Notes: a model not told the origin generated them from the sequence alone. 64,000 bases of DNA from Polytrichum commune (GCA_950295325.1 OX485804.1:61286533-61350532), one strand, 5' to 3'; positions 37,005-49,955 are shown, numbered from the stretch's first letter. Numbers and translations: made by a program.

Positions 37005-37435
37005 AGGGTTAGTTTCCACGTACGTCGCTCGCCCACTAGATTCTAGATGGTAGTGGGTCAAAGGTGTTCGCATGTAGTTAGGCACGAGTTGTCATCCAAC
37101 CACGTTTGAGCAGTCCGCTAGATGTGGAGGGCTAGGGCGATGGACACAGCCGCTAGACTTCCATGCGCCCACTACAGAATCTCCAACTTACAAGTGCCGG
37201 TCACCGAAGGTTGAAGACCCGTTGAAGACTCACAAGCGAACCAATGTTGACCTAGAACTCCATCCTTGATAACCGGGGAATAGGAGTTAATAGGTGGGCC
37301 CGGGTTTGAAGAGATGGGAGTAACTAGTTGGCACATGCAAACCCTACCCCACTAGATTCCCTCTACATTTGGACGGGTTTGTCCTTATTCACACTAGTAT
37401 CTGGCGGGCAAATGACCTACATGGAAACTCACCCT
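37005..37435. mobile_element. GGGTTAGTTTCC-ended foldback element
   Basis: The left end AGGGTTAGTTTCCACGTA and the right end (reading inward from 37435) AGGGTGAGTTTCCATGTA match over about 35 bp with scattered changes. No coding sequence or clear target duplication was found. Confidence 0.6.
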
Positions 37436-37744
37436 AATCAACATAACACTGTAGGTATATAGTGGGCCCTAGTGTAGCCTTGGGTGGGGGCCATTTGGCG
37501 TGACGGCCTTAGAAGTAGCGCGTGTAGGTTAGAAATTCGACAAGTATCAGCCTGCAGGGCAATTTTAGTGTTGCACGATCAACGAGCGGCTAACATGAGC
37601 CCCCAGGCTTTCGAGCACTGTGCCCACGGAAAAAGATTTTGCTGCTGATGTCATATTTTCAGTCCTAAAGAGGACAATACCATCCAAGCAAAAATTGCAA
37701 GGCTCCAAGTCCAAATCAGTGAATGAGGAGAACCAACCGCTACT

Positions 37745-37915
37745 TACACATGAACCGGTTGGAGTTTAAGACACCAGGAAAATTACCGATCATTTTAGAG
37801 GAATCTATGGAATTATGAAAAACCGGAAGATCACAACATGTATCCGGTTTTTACTTGGAAACACTAGGATTTTTACCAATTATGCCCAAAATCCTCCCCG
37901 AACACTAGTCCAATT
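37745..37915 (+). repeat. AACCGG-containing interspersed repeat, copy 1
   Basis: It shares blocks ATTTTAGAGGAATCTATGGA, GAAGAT and TATGCCCAAAA with 42490-42745 and, inverted, with 56287-56500. No coding motif. Confidence 0.65.
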
Positions 37916-38155
37916 TACTAACGGCCAGCGATTAAGTAATGAGCCGTAACTTAGGGTCCACCCGCACTTCTTTGTTGAAGGCTGCAGTTAGAGTAAGTAA
38001 GCACTCAAATTAGCTATATTGTCTCTGTACCGCCCAGTTTGAGAGAATTAGTTAACATATGAGGTACCTAACCTACATGGAAGATCACCAATCTCATGTC
38101 CACACCACCTAGTTAGAATCTATGTTTAAATACAAGTTATCAAATTAAAAGTTAG

Positions 38156-38250
38156 CTACACTGAATATCATATTTGGTGTCACTTATGGTTCGGAATTAC
38201 GCAACGTTATAATTGTTTATTGTACATCTCATTCTTTACTCTTGAGGTAT
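38156..38250 (+). mobile_element. Solo end of a CTACACT-family element
   Basis: CTACACTGAATATCATATTT followed by GGTGTCACTTATGGTTCGG and ACGCAACGTTATAATTG matches the right end of the 54858-55085 element. Only one end is present. Confidence 0.55.
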
Positions 38251-38628
38251 TATTATTGAGTAATAATAGTATGTCACCATTTCAATGTTCAAATTTAGAT
38301 ATTTAAGTATAGAGAGTTATTTAATTTCATATTAGTTTAGTGGAACAAAAATGGTGTGGATCACAAAAATCACAACATTCATAATCAATGTCATGCTCAA
38401 AACTTGGGCAAGTCCCGTCAAAATTTTGCTAGTCATCTTAACTTGTCTCTTAATTTGGTGAACCTTTGGTTAGTCATCACCGGGGTTGTGGGCGAGAGAT
38501 TTCTTAGCTAGCATGTTGATTAGTTGATTCTCACTAATTCATATTGATTATCCTAAGTAGGTGGTACAAGTGATTTGACCATGGTTTTATGTAACTAGCA
38601 ATTTGGTCAGCTAATTCTTACTAACTCA

Positions 38629-39530
38629 TACACTCACGAACAATATTGAGTACACTTTGAACAAACTCGTCTTCAACAGACAACCACAAACAATTCACAA
38701 GATATTTTTCAAATTTTTCAAATTGGATATGACACTACACAAACTTGTGCACATGTTGTATGCAAAATTTCACATTAAATTGATAGTAAAAAAATATGTT
38801 GCAAAGCCAAATGAAAACTATATACATATACTCAATTTTGTTCAAGTTGGTCCAGTAGCCCTTATTGTTCAACATAGCGTCAATCCTTCGTGGCATGCTC
38901 TCATAAAGCACCATGCAATCATGTTCACTGAAATCGGGATACAATGAACACACACGCTCCCCCAATTCTTGGATTCCTCTTGGAGGTGTCGTAAATTCAT
39001 TCAAACGCCGTTTGAGAAGTGCCTAGAAGTGTTCGATAGGATTCAAATCTAGAGATTGTGCATGCCATTGAAGGAGTTGAAATGGTTGCGATGCCAACCA
39101 TTCTTGCACGATCTTGCCCCTGTTCTTGGGATCATTATCATATTGAAAGACCAACCTACTTGGATCCAGATTGTAATTCTGTATAGTGGGCCACAAGAAT
39201 TTTTCTAAAATAAATTTGTACAAATGCCTATCCATCCTACCTTCAATTTCGTACCATACTCATGGCTCAAAAGCCATCATGCATCCCCAAATCATCACCG
39301 ACCCACCACCATGCTTCATGGTCCAATGGACATGTTTAGGTCCAACGCAATATATTTCTTATTTTAGAAACCCTAAACCTTTTTCACTTTTTGGTTTCAC
39401 ATTTATGCAATTGATTACTTGGACTCTTGCTTTGATCACTTGATCACTTTGTTTTCTAATTTGAATTGGTTGACAATGGGAGCCAAAGCTGAGTTTGTGT
39501 ACAACATACTCAATTTTGTTTGTAACTATA
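38629..39530 (-). mobile_element. Tc1-like element relic with TA flanks
   Basis: The element is about 898 bp (38631-39528). Imperfect inverted ends of about 40 bp, CACTCACGAACAATATTGAG on the left against TAGTTACAAACAAAATTGAG read inward from the right, are bordered by TA on each side. A decayed DD34E transposase runs on the minus strand between them. At about 0.9 kb it is shorter than a typical Tc1, so part of the coding region is missing. Confidence 0.75.
38735..39345 (-). pseudogene. Tc1-family DD34E transposase pseudogene
   Basis: The conceptual protein reads, in order: WTMKHGGGSVMIWGCMM, a stop, YEIEGRMDRHLYKFILEKF, YDNDPKN, QEWLA, AQSLDLNPIEHF, a stop, then ALLKRRLNEFTTPP and YESMPRRIDAML. 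These are the classic blocks of the Tc1 catalytic core. Exactly 34 residues separate the Asp of the DND motif from the Glu of NPIE, giving DD34E spacing. Stop codons after the MAFEP segment and after NPIEHF break it. The N-terminal paired-like DNA-binding region is unreadable. Plants normally carry mariner-like DD39D elements, so a Tc1 DD34E relic is notable. Confidence 0.85.
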
Positions 39531-40695
39531 AATAATGGGAAATGCATCTAAAAGTGAAGGGCCTCATCTCAATAAACCATATTAAGGTTTATCGGCCCCT
39601 TCCACAAAGTTTTACACCGACATGTGGTAGTAGTTCTTAGCGAAGCTACTCTCCATTTGCTTGCCTCCTTATGAAGTCAGCATTTATGTCTATCTATTTA
39701 TATATCATTTTAAGACAATCCACTTAGGATAAATGTATCCACAAATTTCACTTCAAAATTAAGGAGCTTAAACCTAAGTGCTTAAGTGACCATATTTGAT
39801 TGCTTGTGTGGGGGTAATGGGTCCCACATTCACCCATCGGTTTCTTTCAAGTAGGGAAACGTTTCCCGTATAGTGACTTCCAAAAATAATACAACAACCT
39901 TTACATACCCAAAAAAGAAACATTTTCTCTTAAACAAGAAAACTTTACATCACGTGGTCCCAACACAATCTAAATCAAGCTTGTAACTTAACTTCTTTCT
40001 TAAATTAGGCAACCTTAGGTTAGTGGTAATTAGACGGAATGTGCAAGCGTGCGATCAGTTAGCTAACATGTGAGTTAGTTGAATTCACTAACTCGTATTG
40101 TTCAGTAATTCTCCTAACTAGATGATGTAACCCATGTTTTTTTGTTAGCTAATCTTCACTAACTCAAATAGATAGCTAATTCTCCTACCTAGGTGGTGCG
40201 GCTCAACCCTTAACCAGGCCCGGGTAAGTTCTAAGCAAACAATGGGCCTCGGGTATTTACACAGTCCACGCTAGCTAGGTAGGAGAATTATTCTGGAACA
40301 CGTTGAATCACATAGTGACACGTGGCGGGTGGGGTTTGGCCTTTAACTTCCAGGAAGGGGGTCTATCATAGATGAGATAAACGAACGTGATGTAATGAGC
40401 CAACAGTACACAAGGGTGTCCTTGTCGCATGTGTGTGCTTGGAATGGGTCAAGCAAAGGAACTTAAGTAGGAGTGCCCAAAGGTTGTATTTGCCGAAGAC
40501 TCATTGGTCCTCTGATTGCCCAATGAATATTACTATATAACGCCAATGAAAAGCGTGTGCAAATAAGATGATAAGTTAGACGGTGATTCAAAGAGTTTCT
40601 TGCATGTGGAATTCTTACAATTACCTTACCGCAAGTCTTGTCACATGAGAGCAAGCAAAGTGCATGTATGGTGCAACCCAAAGTGTGGGAGGCTA
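39531..40695. other. No gene; related to 38450-38630
   Basis: Positions 40010-40200 are a diverged copy of 38450-38630 (TAGTTGAATTCACTAACTC against TAGTTGATTCTCACTAATTC). The latter directly precedes the Tc1-like insertion. No coding motif. Confidence 0.35.
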
Positions 40696-40765
40696 AGAGT
40701 TAGTTTCCATGTGGGCGGCTCGCCCACTAGAATTTGGTGGGCGAGCATACATGGAAACTAACCCT
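40696..40765. mobile_element. Short foldback derivative of the GGGTTAGTTTCC family
   Basis: A 70-bp near-palindrome: AGTTAGTTTCCATG, GGCGGCTCGCCCACTA, a short loop, then the mirrored TGGTGGGCGAGC and CATGGAAACTAACC. Its arms match the ends of the element at 37005-37435. Confidence 0.7.
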
Positions 40766-40984
40766 AAGGAATGTCAGGTTAGGAACTGCACTTTTGAGAC
40801 ACCCTCAGCCAATTGATCTAAGAGTGGATTATTTTAGGGTCCAGATCTAAGAAATTGGGGTCCAAAACATCGGCCGGGGCTAAACACCGACTAATTTAAG
40901 TTGGACCCCTACCACTATCACCCAAGGTGAAAACACAATCATTTATCTTATAGTTTTTTTTTAAAAGAATATTGATCTCAAAAG

Positions 40985-41115
40985 TAGCATTAGAGACCCC
41001 AAGTTTGTCTAGAGTGACCCACTTAAGATGAAATAACCACAAACCTACAAGGTCAAGTTTTAACTAGACCCCTTTTTACCTTGGTAAGAGTGGTGGGGGT
41101 CTCCCTCAAAGAGGT
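40985..41115. repeat. Dispersed repeat, second of two copies
   Basis: Shares AGAGACCCCAAGTTTGTC and GGTAAGAGTGGTG blocks with the copy at 30600-30745. Nothing coding is seen. Confidence 0.5.
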
Positions 41116-41547
41116 TGTTGTCCAACCCTAGCGCAGAACACCTCATGATAGGTCTTATTTTGGAATCAAAATTAGATCCAAGTTTGAAGACCCATTTCTC
41201 AAACTAGGAGGGATATGTTCTTGACTTGGGACTCACAAGATTTGGTGGAAAATTGGTGGCACAATAGCATCAATTCATTGTTTTCATGCTTTAGACATCG
41301 GATCCTAATGCTTTGGGAGTTCAATAATCATCTGCACGCAAGAAGGATATTATGGGGGGTTACAATTTAATGACATGTTACATGAATGTTCTATCAATCT
41401 AAAGGAAATTATAGAGTTATCAAAATTTTGTTCTTAAGTTTTGATTTTGAGACATCCTATACTACTTGTGACTTTTTTTAATCACAAAGTTGGATGCATA
41501 TATAGAATCTAACATTTTTATAATCTTTATCTCCGATGAATTCTAGG

Positions 41548-41825
41548 GATCCTATATTTGAATGTTGATGGTCTTCAAACTTGAAATCACAATGACATCC
41601 CTTGGTCTTGATGCGTACTCCTTGGGTCCAAAGGTTGTTGTCGTCTAGTAAGAGCATTTGATTTTGGAGTTTCTTCAGGTTTGGATCCTATATTTGATTG
41701 TTGATGGTTTTGTAATTTACGATCGTAGTGACCTCGCCTAAGTAGTTCTAGTGTGTACTCCTTGGCTCCAAAAGGTTGACGTCAACCCATAAGAGTGCTT
41801 GGTTTTTGGAGTTTCTTTGGATTTG
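41548..41825. repeat. Tandem duplication, about 136-142 bp unit
   Basis: Two copies start at 41548 and 41684, both with GATCCTATATTTGA and a later GTACTCCTTGG. They end in TTTGGAGTTTCTT. No coding motif was recognised. Confidence 0.75.
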
Positions 41826-42489
41826 GACCCTAGTGTAAACCACCGTGAATTTAGGTTGACGTGGACCGAATGACAATTTGATAGGGAACACATGGAGGGC
41901 CATGCGAAATTAGATGGATGTTGTCATTCGGATGCGGCGGTTGTAGAATAACTTGACTTATGATGATCAATGATCTAGTAGTACTACTACCACCATATTC
42001 ACCGGAGCCTCGCCTGCCTCGACATGAGGGGTGAAGAAATACAACACGTGGAAGACGCCATTTGGAAACGGTCACGAAATGGTGGTGGTGGTGTTGTTGT
42101 CGTAAGTTCGTTCATGGGATCGATCATCTAGTTCTTCCAACGTCCAAAGAAGTTACACCCTCACACACACCACCCCACCAACCAGCGGGCCCTTGAGTGC
42201 CGGAGTCCGGTAGCTTAAAGAAATAGAGACAAATCATCCCCTGTACGTAGGCGAGCCTTCACACCAAAAGACACACCAGAATACTACTGCTGTCCTTCCT
42301 TGTGAGGACAAGGGTTTATAGCACTTTTAAGGGAAAGGGGGTGGTCCGGCCTTTGGACAAACTTGCGTACTTAACTTATCCAAGAACAATATATACCTCT
42401 TGGTGAAGTACTGGTACCTTGACAGTCAAGAAATTTTACACCTACGTGCCGTCCTCAAAGATTCTTCCATGACAACCACTGGTAAATAA

Positions 42490-42745
42490 CCGGTTTACGC
42501 ATCAGCTCCTCCCAGTGTCAAACCTACATGGGAGCTTTATGGTGTCGAGATCACGGCTCGGGGACAACCGGTGGTTAGTTAACCGGTTGAAGTTCGAGAC
42601 CTCAGGAGAATTACTGACCATTTTAGAGGAATCTATGGAATATACCTCAAATGAATGGAAGCGGAACCGGAAGATGTCAATATGTAACCGGTTGGATTTA
42701 GAATCACTGGGATCTTGACTGACTATGCCCAAAAACTCCTTGGGC
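42490..42745 (+). repeat. AACCGG-containing interspersed repeat, copy 2
   Basis: Contains several AACCGGT sites and the same core blocks as copy 1 (ATTTTAGAGGAATCTATGGA near 42621). A 67-codon + strand ORF lies over it, but the other copies do not keep the frame. Confidence 0.65.
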
Positions 42746-43387
42746 ACTGGTCTAGATAATCCAGTTTGTGTCGTAGACCTAAAATTACAACCCATTGGAA
42801 ATGAATCGGTCACTACAAGCATATGGGTCCTAGGTGATCGACCCGCATCATTGGAAATTGTCCTATGGCATTGAAAAATTTGCAATCTATCACAGTGGTA
42901 GATCATCTGGTGACGCAAAACGATTGTTCGGGACTCATGTGTTGGTAATGGGTCCTCAACCTACATAGAGCTTGTTTTACTAGAGCCATTTCTTTTATGA
43001 TAGACAAGCTTGCTCAGATGCTACAAATCACAAGCTAGCCTGAACAAGTAATTGGGTAGTCTTGGCCATGAAAGTTGATAAAACTTTGGCAAAATGTGCA
43101 ACGGCTCAATCTTTCCTCAACCATGTGAACTTATCTATCGTGGTGAAGGGGGGCTCAAGCATGCCCCCCATAGAATTATAACTACTTCAGTCCAACTACG
43201 TCCCTGTAGACTAATGTGAGGAGTCTAATGCCATTTTCATAATTAGATGTATTTTAAATGCATTTTTAAAAGTTTAAAATATTTTTATGCATTTTTACAT
43301 CGTGAAAGGGTGGGTCTACATGTTGGGGGAGCTCTAGTCAATATAAAATGAGAGAGATTTGGCACATACAAGTGTACATTCATCATG

Positions 43388-43802
43388 TAAAAAACCTACC
43401 TCTTATAGGTTTGTGGCTAGTTTATTTCAGATGTGGCTCACAATTAGTAGACGAATTCATGGTATTTGAAACTAATTTTAGTGTCAATTTATCTAAAATA
43501 AATCATCTCCAATTCACATATTACTTCAGGGAATCTTTATTGGATGAATGAGAGATTATACGTTCACCTCCATTAATCCCTTCATGTTGCTTAAGTCATT
43601 ATAGAATGAAGGGGAATTGATGACCTCTCATCCATCTATTTAAAAACCTACCTCCTATAGAGTTTTGATTGATTCGTTTTGATGTGGCTAAAAAATGTAA
43701 TTTGGGATCTTTGAAACTAATTATCTTGTCGAAGTATCTGAAGTAAGTAACATTCGACATACATACTATTGCATGGCCATTTTTGTTGGATGACTGAGAG
43801 GT
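43388..43802. repeat. Direct duplication with 255-bp spacing
   Basis: Copies at 43388-43555 and 43643-43802 share AAAAACCTACCTC, TTTGAAACTAATT and a GGATGAnTGAGAG end. Similar GGATG-TGAGAGGTAC sequences occur at 27190 and 26125, so this is part of a wider dispersed family. Confidence 0.55.
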
Positions 43803-46800
43803 ACCCTCATATGCAATAATTTTCTTTCTCCCCAATGTACAGCAGCCCATACATGCATGTAGTAGATTTGAAATTGACAAAGTTCAAATTGAAAAATCAT
43901 CCCATGTTTTCATCAAATGCCTTTCAAATTGCTTATGGTCTGTACCAGTAAAGATTTGAGTAACATCCATCTCAGTAAGGACATTGAAGTTGTTGAAGGC
44001 ATCACCAATATCCCATTTGACAATGTGTCTTTTCAATACTTAGAGACGTTTCCCCCCACACACGACAATGTGTGTTGGCCGTTAGTGGCAATGCCCAACA
44101 AAAATTTAGATGTGACAAGTTTTGGCACTTTTCATGTGTCGACTTCTCCTATAATTACCATGCATACCGTTGTTGCTTACTCTCAAAAAACACTCTATGG
44201 AGTTAGTTGAGGTCAATGTTTATTGTATTACTAGTGTGTATATAAGAGAAATCTACAGATGTTCAAAATGTAATACATGCCATGCTAATCAATCCCAAAA
44301 GAACGTGAGAATTTTCCAGTTCATTATAAGTTATTAAGATACTCAACATTCATTCTTGTATATTAATGCAACAATGTCACAGTCTAGTCATTCAGAGCCA
44401 GTTGCATGAAATATTCTCAATTGCAAGATCACTCTTAGCTAGCATGCAAGATAACTTCCTTTTGTCGAGTCAATTCGCAAATCCCCTTGGGAATATGGTC
44501 ATTATTGGATACTTGTGGCAAGTGGGAGCATGCATAATATTATTCTAACTCTACAACTTCGTTTCATTTAAGAATTATAACGTCACTACAATGTAAAAAT
44601 TGGGAGCTAGGAGGGTTATTTTAGGGATTTTGAACCTAGGTGCAGCAGGTGGCTTGCAATTGTGCGTTGGATAGGCCACTGGCCACCCTTGTTGCATGGA
44701 CACTTATCCCAAGTGGCCAATTAAACATGGTAGGTTCTTAGGGTTCGTAACCACGTGTGACAATGGGGTATTTAATAGGGGGATATTTATGCATCTCTCA
44801 ATACCCCCCCCCCTCCCTATTTGTAAATAAAAAGCTACTTTGACATATTTTTGAGCACCCTATAATCATTTGTAATTGTTTAGAGAGACTAATTTTTGGC
44901 ACAATTAATTTTTTATAAATTCGTACAAGTACCAAGAAGTGAACGGATTACTATAGCATTGCGAATCCAACTATGTGAGCAACAAACACTCCATATCATT
45001 CAGATTGTCATTCATTTGGTTTCAATTAGTAGTAGCAATCTTAAATCAATTAAAGTACCATTCAAAACACAACCAATAGCACGTGGATATTAGTTAAAGG
45101 GTTACCGATAAACATGGAGATAAAAAAAATACACAAGCTAAAATAGACAAGTTGTAAACACGGATAGAACAAAACAAGAAACACAATCAGTTCTGACAGG
45201 ACATTAAATTTTGCACAACTACCTACTCCCCCAAAAACAAGGTTGCATTCAAATAGAAGAAAACTAAATACAAAAGATTAAAAAGATTTACTTTAATTGT
45301 GTTCACAAACACATTCAACTTTAGTCCAATTTAAACCTTGTAACAAACATTTACAATGTGAAGGGTTGGGATACAACTATGCACCCTCTAAAACTATCAA
45401 GATACATGTTCAACATCCTCTACAATGTCATGATAAGACTAATAAATTATGAGATGTGTACCACCAATGACGTCAAACCCATGGTTATTCTATTGATCTT
45501 GCTACACACTTTTGTGGGGATCCTATGTCTATGACCTTTCTTTTTATATATGATTTCTACTCACTAATAAAATGGAGGAATTATCCACCACCCTATTTTA
45601 CATATAATCAAGTAGGGGACATATTTCCAATGCTATGGTAGATCTAACGAAATTATAAATTTTACCCTAAACAAATTAAATTGACCTTTTTTTTTTAATC
45701 TCATGAGGTTTCCTTAAATTCTGATAGTCACCTCCCCAAGGCTAGGTTGCATGGATCCCTGATAGTGTGATATGTCGCCTCTTCGGTGGAAGGAAACTGC
45801 TTGCATTGGTAGGTTGCTAAGCTTAGTCAAGAAGGTTGCAAAAATGAAAACCAAGGTTGCCGCAATCGGGGTTGTTGGTTCAAAATTTTGGCCCTCGCAT
45901 CCCAAGTGCCTCATTGCTTAAAGATGTGTTCCACTTCAAATCCATCTTCAGTTTGAAATTTGTTGTTTGATTATGTCTAGTATCATATTTTGATTTAAAA
46001 TTGTGCAACTGATCATTATGGGTAAGAAATTTGTAGCAAAATTGGCCGCATGTGTTTTTTAATCCATTCATTTCAGTGTGCATTGTTCACTTTGTTTGCT
46101 TCTCATTCTTGATAGATGGCTCATGTGCATCGTGTGCAAAAATGTACACGTGTCAACTGTATTGTGTCTAGGATTACATTCTTGTTGCCTGGGTCATGCT
46201 TGGGACGATCGATGTTACTCATTCTTGTTCCCATTGTTCTTCCACCTTGGGGCTTGCTTTGCCTTCATTGGTCGATGGAAATAACTATGGTCACTAATTT
46301 TGTAGAAATATTTGTGGTTGTCTTCTAATTGCTCAATGCAATGTGATCAACTTGGTTCCATCACACCCACCGCTTGTTATTGGGGTACAAAGTTGCTTGA
46401 GCCATTCCCACAAAAGGTTATTCACTTCAAACATTTACTCAGGCAAGGGCCCCATGGGTTGACAACAAATTTAAACATTTTAAATTTTGTCACTATGTCG
46501 CTAAATCTTTTCACCCAATTTGACCCACCCACTTTTTTCACATTCCTCACCCCAAGTGCTCTTTGGCAATTGAATGGCACAGTTTTGGTTCATTAAGGAT
46601 TGTTGGATCCCACAGTGCGAGTTGGAAACATGCTTCCTCTTGGTTAGCCCTCCATCCAATGAGATCCATCCCATGTCGACCACCATGAAGGTGATCATTT
46701 TTCCAATGGTGACAATGAGCATGTCCAAAGCCCCGCCGAACTTCTTGTGCATGTAGATACCCACATGCGAATCCCATCCACCTCCCTTCCTCGAGGTCCT

Positions 46801-46934
46801 AGTTGCAATGTGTGACCCCACTGGCCCAACCCATGCCCATTCCGCCGCAACCCCCCCCCCCCCCCCCTCCTCCCCTTTCAATATAAGGTGGGTTTAGAGG
46901 GGAGTGTTTACATCGTAAACTTTGTAGAATGGAT
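43803..46934. other. Decayed DNA, some minus-strand coding traces
   Basis: Minus frames at 45714-46083 (66-67 codons each, overlapping) and 46501-46881 (126 codons, ending in poly-Gly at a C-run) show no firm family. A run of about 20 C lies at 46850-46868. The rest is not assignable. Confidence 0.3.
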
Positions 46935-47796
46935 TACAGTCTAACCTTGATAATGTCACCCTTGTTAATAGAACACCTTGATATTGTCACCTAAAAGTTT
47001 GAAACCGATTTTCATAGTGTAAAACTCCCTTGTTATTATCCCTATCACCCTTGATAATATCACTATTTTTTTTCCAAAATCCGTAGTGTAAATGTGATAA
47101 TACCAAGTATGGATGGATTGTATGTGATGGTTGGATGGACATATTGTAGTAGCCGAAAGGGTCATGCGCCGCCCTTGTGATAAATGCAATGCTATTCTTG
47201 GAACTTCATTGTGCACCAACCCTGAATGTTGGAATATTCTACCCTAAGGTGGAATATTCTATTGAGGAGCTTGTGCAAGATGGCGAACAAGTTCTTGATT
47301 CCATGGAAGTAGACCCATTGATTGTTGATAGCAGTGATGATGAGTCTATAGTAGTGAAGCTAAGCGATGCACAAAAATATGCTAAAGATGTTTTGAATTT
47401 TATGGCTAGCCAAGGTTCTCAAATTTTCAACACTCTGGAGTTCTTAGGAATGGAAAAAATCCATGACAAACTCATTAGAATTGGTGTTGCACATTTAACA
47501 TCAACAAAACAATGTGACATTAGAGGTCTTTACCTGATCTCAATGACACATTATGATGTGCTCTTGTTGTAATTCACAATTTTGAATTAGATTTTACATT
47601 CAAAAACATTGAAGTCTCGTATTTGTTATTTTCTTTTTTACATTGTAATTTTCTTTTTATTTTCTACCTTTTTTTTTTGATAATATCACATTATGCACAA
47701 ATCTTCAAAATGTGACATTATCAAATATGTCACACCTTGTTTATATCACTCTTTTTGGTGAAACGGATGGTGTGACATTATCAAGGTTAGACTGTA
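46935..47796 (+). mobile_element. pogo/Tigger-type element with TA duplication
   Basis: The 858-bp element (46937-47794) starts CAGTCTAACCTTGATAATGT and ends with its inverted copy, followed on both sides by TA (46935-46936 and 47795-47796). Ends beginning CAGT and a TA target are typical of the pogo branch of Tc1/mariner. ATTATCAC/GTGATAAT-like motifs repeat many times near both ends. A transposase remnant (47177-47572) lies inside. The size shows a large internal deletion. Confidence 0.82.
47177..47572 (+). pseudogene. C-terminal fragment of a pogo/Tigger-like transposase
   Basis: A 131-codon open frame has an acidic stretch (DGEQVLDSMEVDPLIVDSSD) followed by an amphipathic helical segment with LSDAQKYAKDVLNFM. 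The region after the DDE catalytic core in Tigger/jerky-like proteins looks like this. The N-terminal CENP-B-type DNA-binding domain and the DDE core are absent. The assignment depends mostly on the surrounding TA-flanked inverted repeats, and sequence-level support is moderate. Confidence 0.55.
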
Positions 47797-49955
47797 TGTG
47801 GAGGTCAACCAACCACCCTATCCACCACCTAGCCCCATGGTCCACCATGTATAGTTTGGATGTAAATACTACATTGTTTTGGGATGATGCCCACATCTCG
47901 ACCAAACCCACCATTTCCACCTTGATAATGTGTTTGTCGTCAATTTTCTCTTTGGTGGACACATGTTTCTGGATGGTATATGATCTACTTTGGTATTTGA
48001 TTTGGACACTACAATCATGTTTCTCTCTAACATATTCTAGTATATACTAGATCTATTCATAACCCTGTCATGAGGAGAAATACTATGGTCGCCCCCCCTA
48101 AGTACCTTTCACCGACAAGACCATGTTCATGGTGTTGTTAAACCCGTTTTTAGTATAATATGGTTAGTGTATCCCCAAAATTGTGTGACCCTGAGCCTCT
48201 TGGCTTTTTGAAAATAATGTGAATATCTTCCTCAATATCAATCTTCAATGCTTAGCATGACAACTATGAACTAACTAGATTGTAGATATGATGTCTTGTT
48301 TGAGGTAGAAGATTCCATAGTATACATAATGAAGAGGCATTGATGTATGCTATCCTTGTGTAAGGGAATCAATGCACATTCAAAAATTCTCTTAATAGAT
48401 TGTGGCAATCCATATGACATGCATGTTTGGGAAAAGGGTATGCCATGCTAAAGTTTAGGGATTGACCTAATTTCAATGGCTTCCTCTTTGGAAATTAAGT
48501 TTGGATTGTATTTTCTATAAATGTACATTTAATTTATAAGTAACACTTTTTCTAAGTGGTGTTGGCATCTATTGCATTATAATTCTGAATCATGGTATAC
48601 ATGTTTTACAATCCATTTATTGGCTACTCATTGTTGTATACACACTTGTTTTCATTTTCAATCTTCTTGTACATTGGGACTTTTTGATTCAGGGTCACCC
48701 CCACAAGTCGTTTAGGTTCTTGGTGGGGAGTCCAACCCCCTGTGATTTGAGTACACAAATTAACCTTTGATGTCGAGTGCATGGATGTTTGAACGGTGGA
48801 TTGTGAAATCAATGTTACAGTTTTGTCTGCTCTTTGTCATTTACATTTTCATGGCCTCTCTCCCCCACCCCCTGCCCCCCACTTTTGAGAATTATTTTTG
48901 CCAAGTATGCTTCAGGTTGTTGTAGTGTTGCTTCAACAATGCGATGATCAACATAAGATTAGACTTACATGAATGAAAGTCCACATCTAGCCATTGGCTA
49001 CCTACTAAGGGGTGAGTCCCAAATGCATGTGTAGGAGGGTTGGTCACCAAGCTATGAGCTTGGAGGTCCAAGGTATGGGGAGCTAATCATGCGAGCGTGT
49101 GGGATGTGCACAGTTAATGCTCGTGACACCTGCTAGAGTTGTGAAACGGTCAAGATCAGTTAAGCGGAGCTAGCAAGGGTTGCGACACCTTTGGAGTTGT
49201 GAAAGTCAAAGTCCCATCCAATAGGGAGAGGGGAGCTTTTCCCATGAAAGTGGTTGCGAAACATCAGCAGGAGCCGCCATGGGATGTCCCGTGGAAGGAA
49301 AGAAGGCATGGTTTACCATTCCTAGACATTTGCAATATTTTGGTTTCTAAGAATATTTGGAATTTGCAACAAAGAAATATGAATGTTAAAAATTAGAACA
49401 TAATTTCAAACGAAGTTTTGAACACAGCATGTACTTCCAAAATAATTACATTTTTTGCAAACAAAAAGAAAAGAAAAAGTGGTTGTTGAATGGGATGAAA
49501 GGAAAAATATACTCACAAAAGTGGAAATGTTGTAATAAAAATCAAGGGAAACTTATGTGAGATTGTTGCCTTTTGGAAGAAATAGAGTTTTGATATGGTT
49601 GAACCCCAACGTATGTGTGAAGTGGGTGGGGGGGGGGGTGAAGGAGTGGGAGTAGGTAGCACTGTGGTGCCACCAAAACCTCCCCCAAAACTAAACCCTA
49701 AACATGTCAGCACACACCCACTCATGGGCAAACATACAATGGGAAGGGGAGATGGTAGGTGCTACCATTACGGGGCTCATCTAGTTTAAGGCAAGGCATG
49801 TGGCATTGTAGAACCAAACAAATTTCACTCAATGCATATTTATAAAACCAAAATGAAAATGAAAATCTCTATGAATGTTTGTCAACAATGTTTGCAAATT
49901 TTGGATATAATTGAATGAATGTGTTTGATCAACAAATTTAATTAACCGCCACCCT
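47797..49955. other. No recognised gene
   Basis: A G-run at 49628-49638 and a weak doublet GACACCTnnnnGAGTTGTGAAA at 49120 and 49185 are the only visible structures. Confidence 0.35.

Noticed and set aside
46850-46868. Long C-run at 46850 as another poly-G element
   Set aside because: Lacks the terminal GAG and a matching second end.
49120-49230. Possible second tRNA-like SINE near 49.0-49.2 kb
   Set aside because: A-box and B-box matches too weak, no duplication; kept only as a short doublet.
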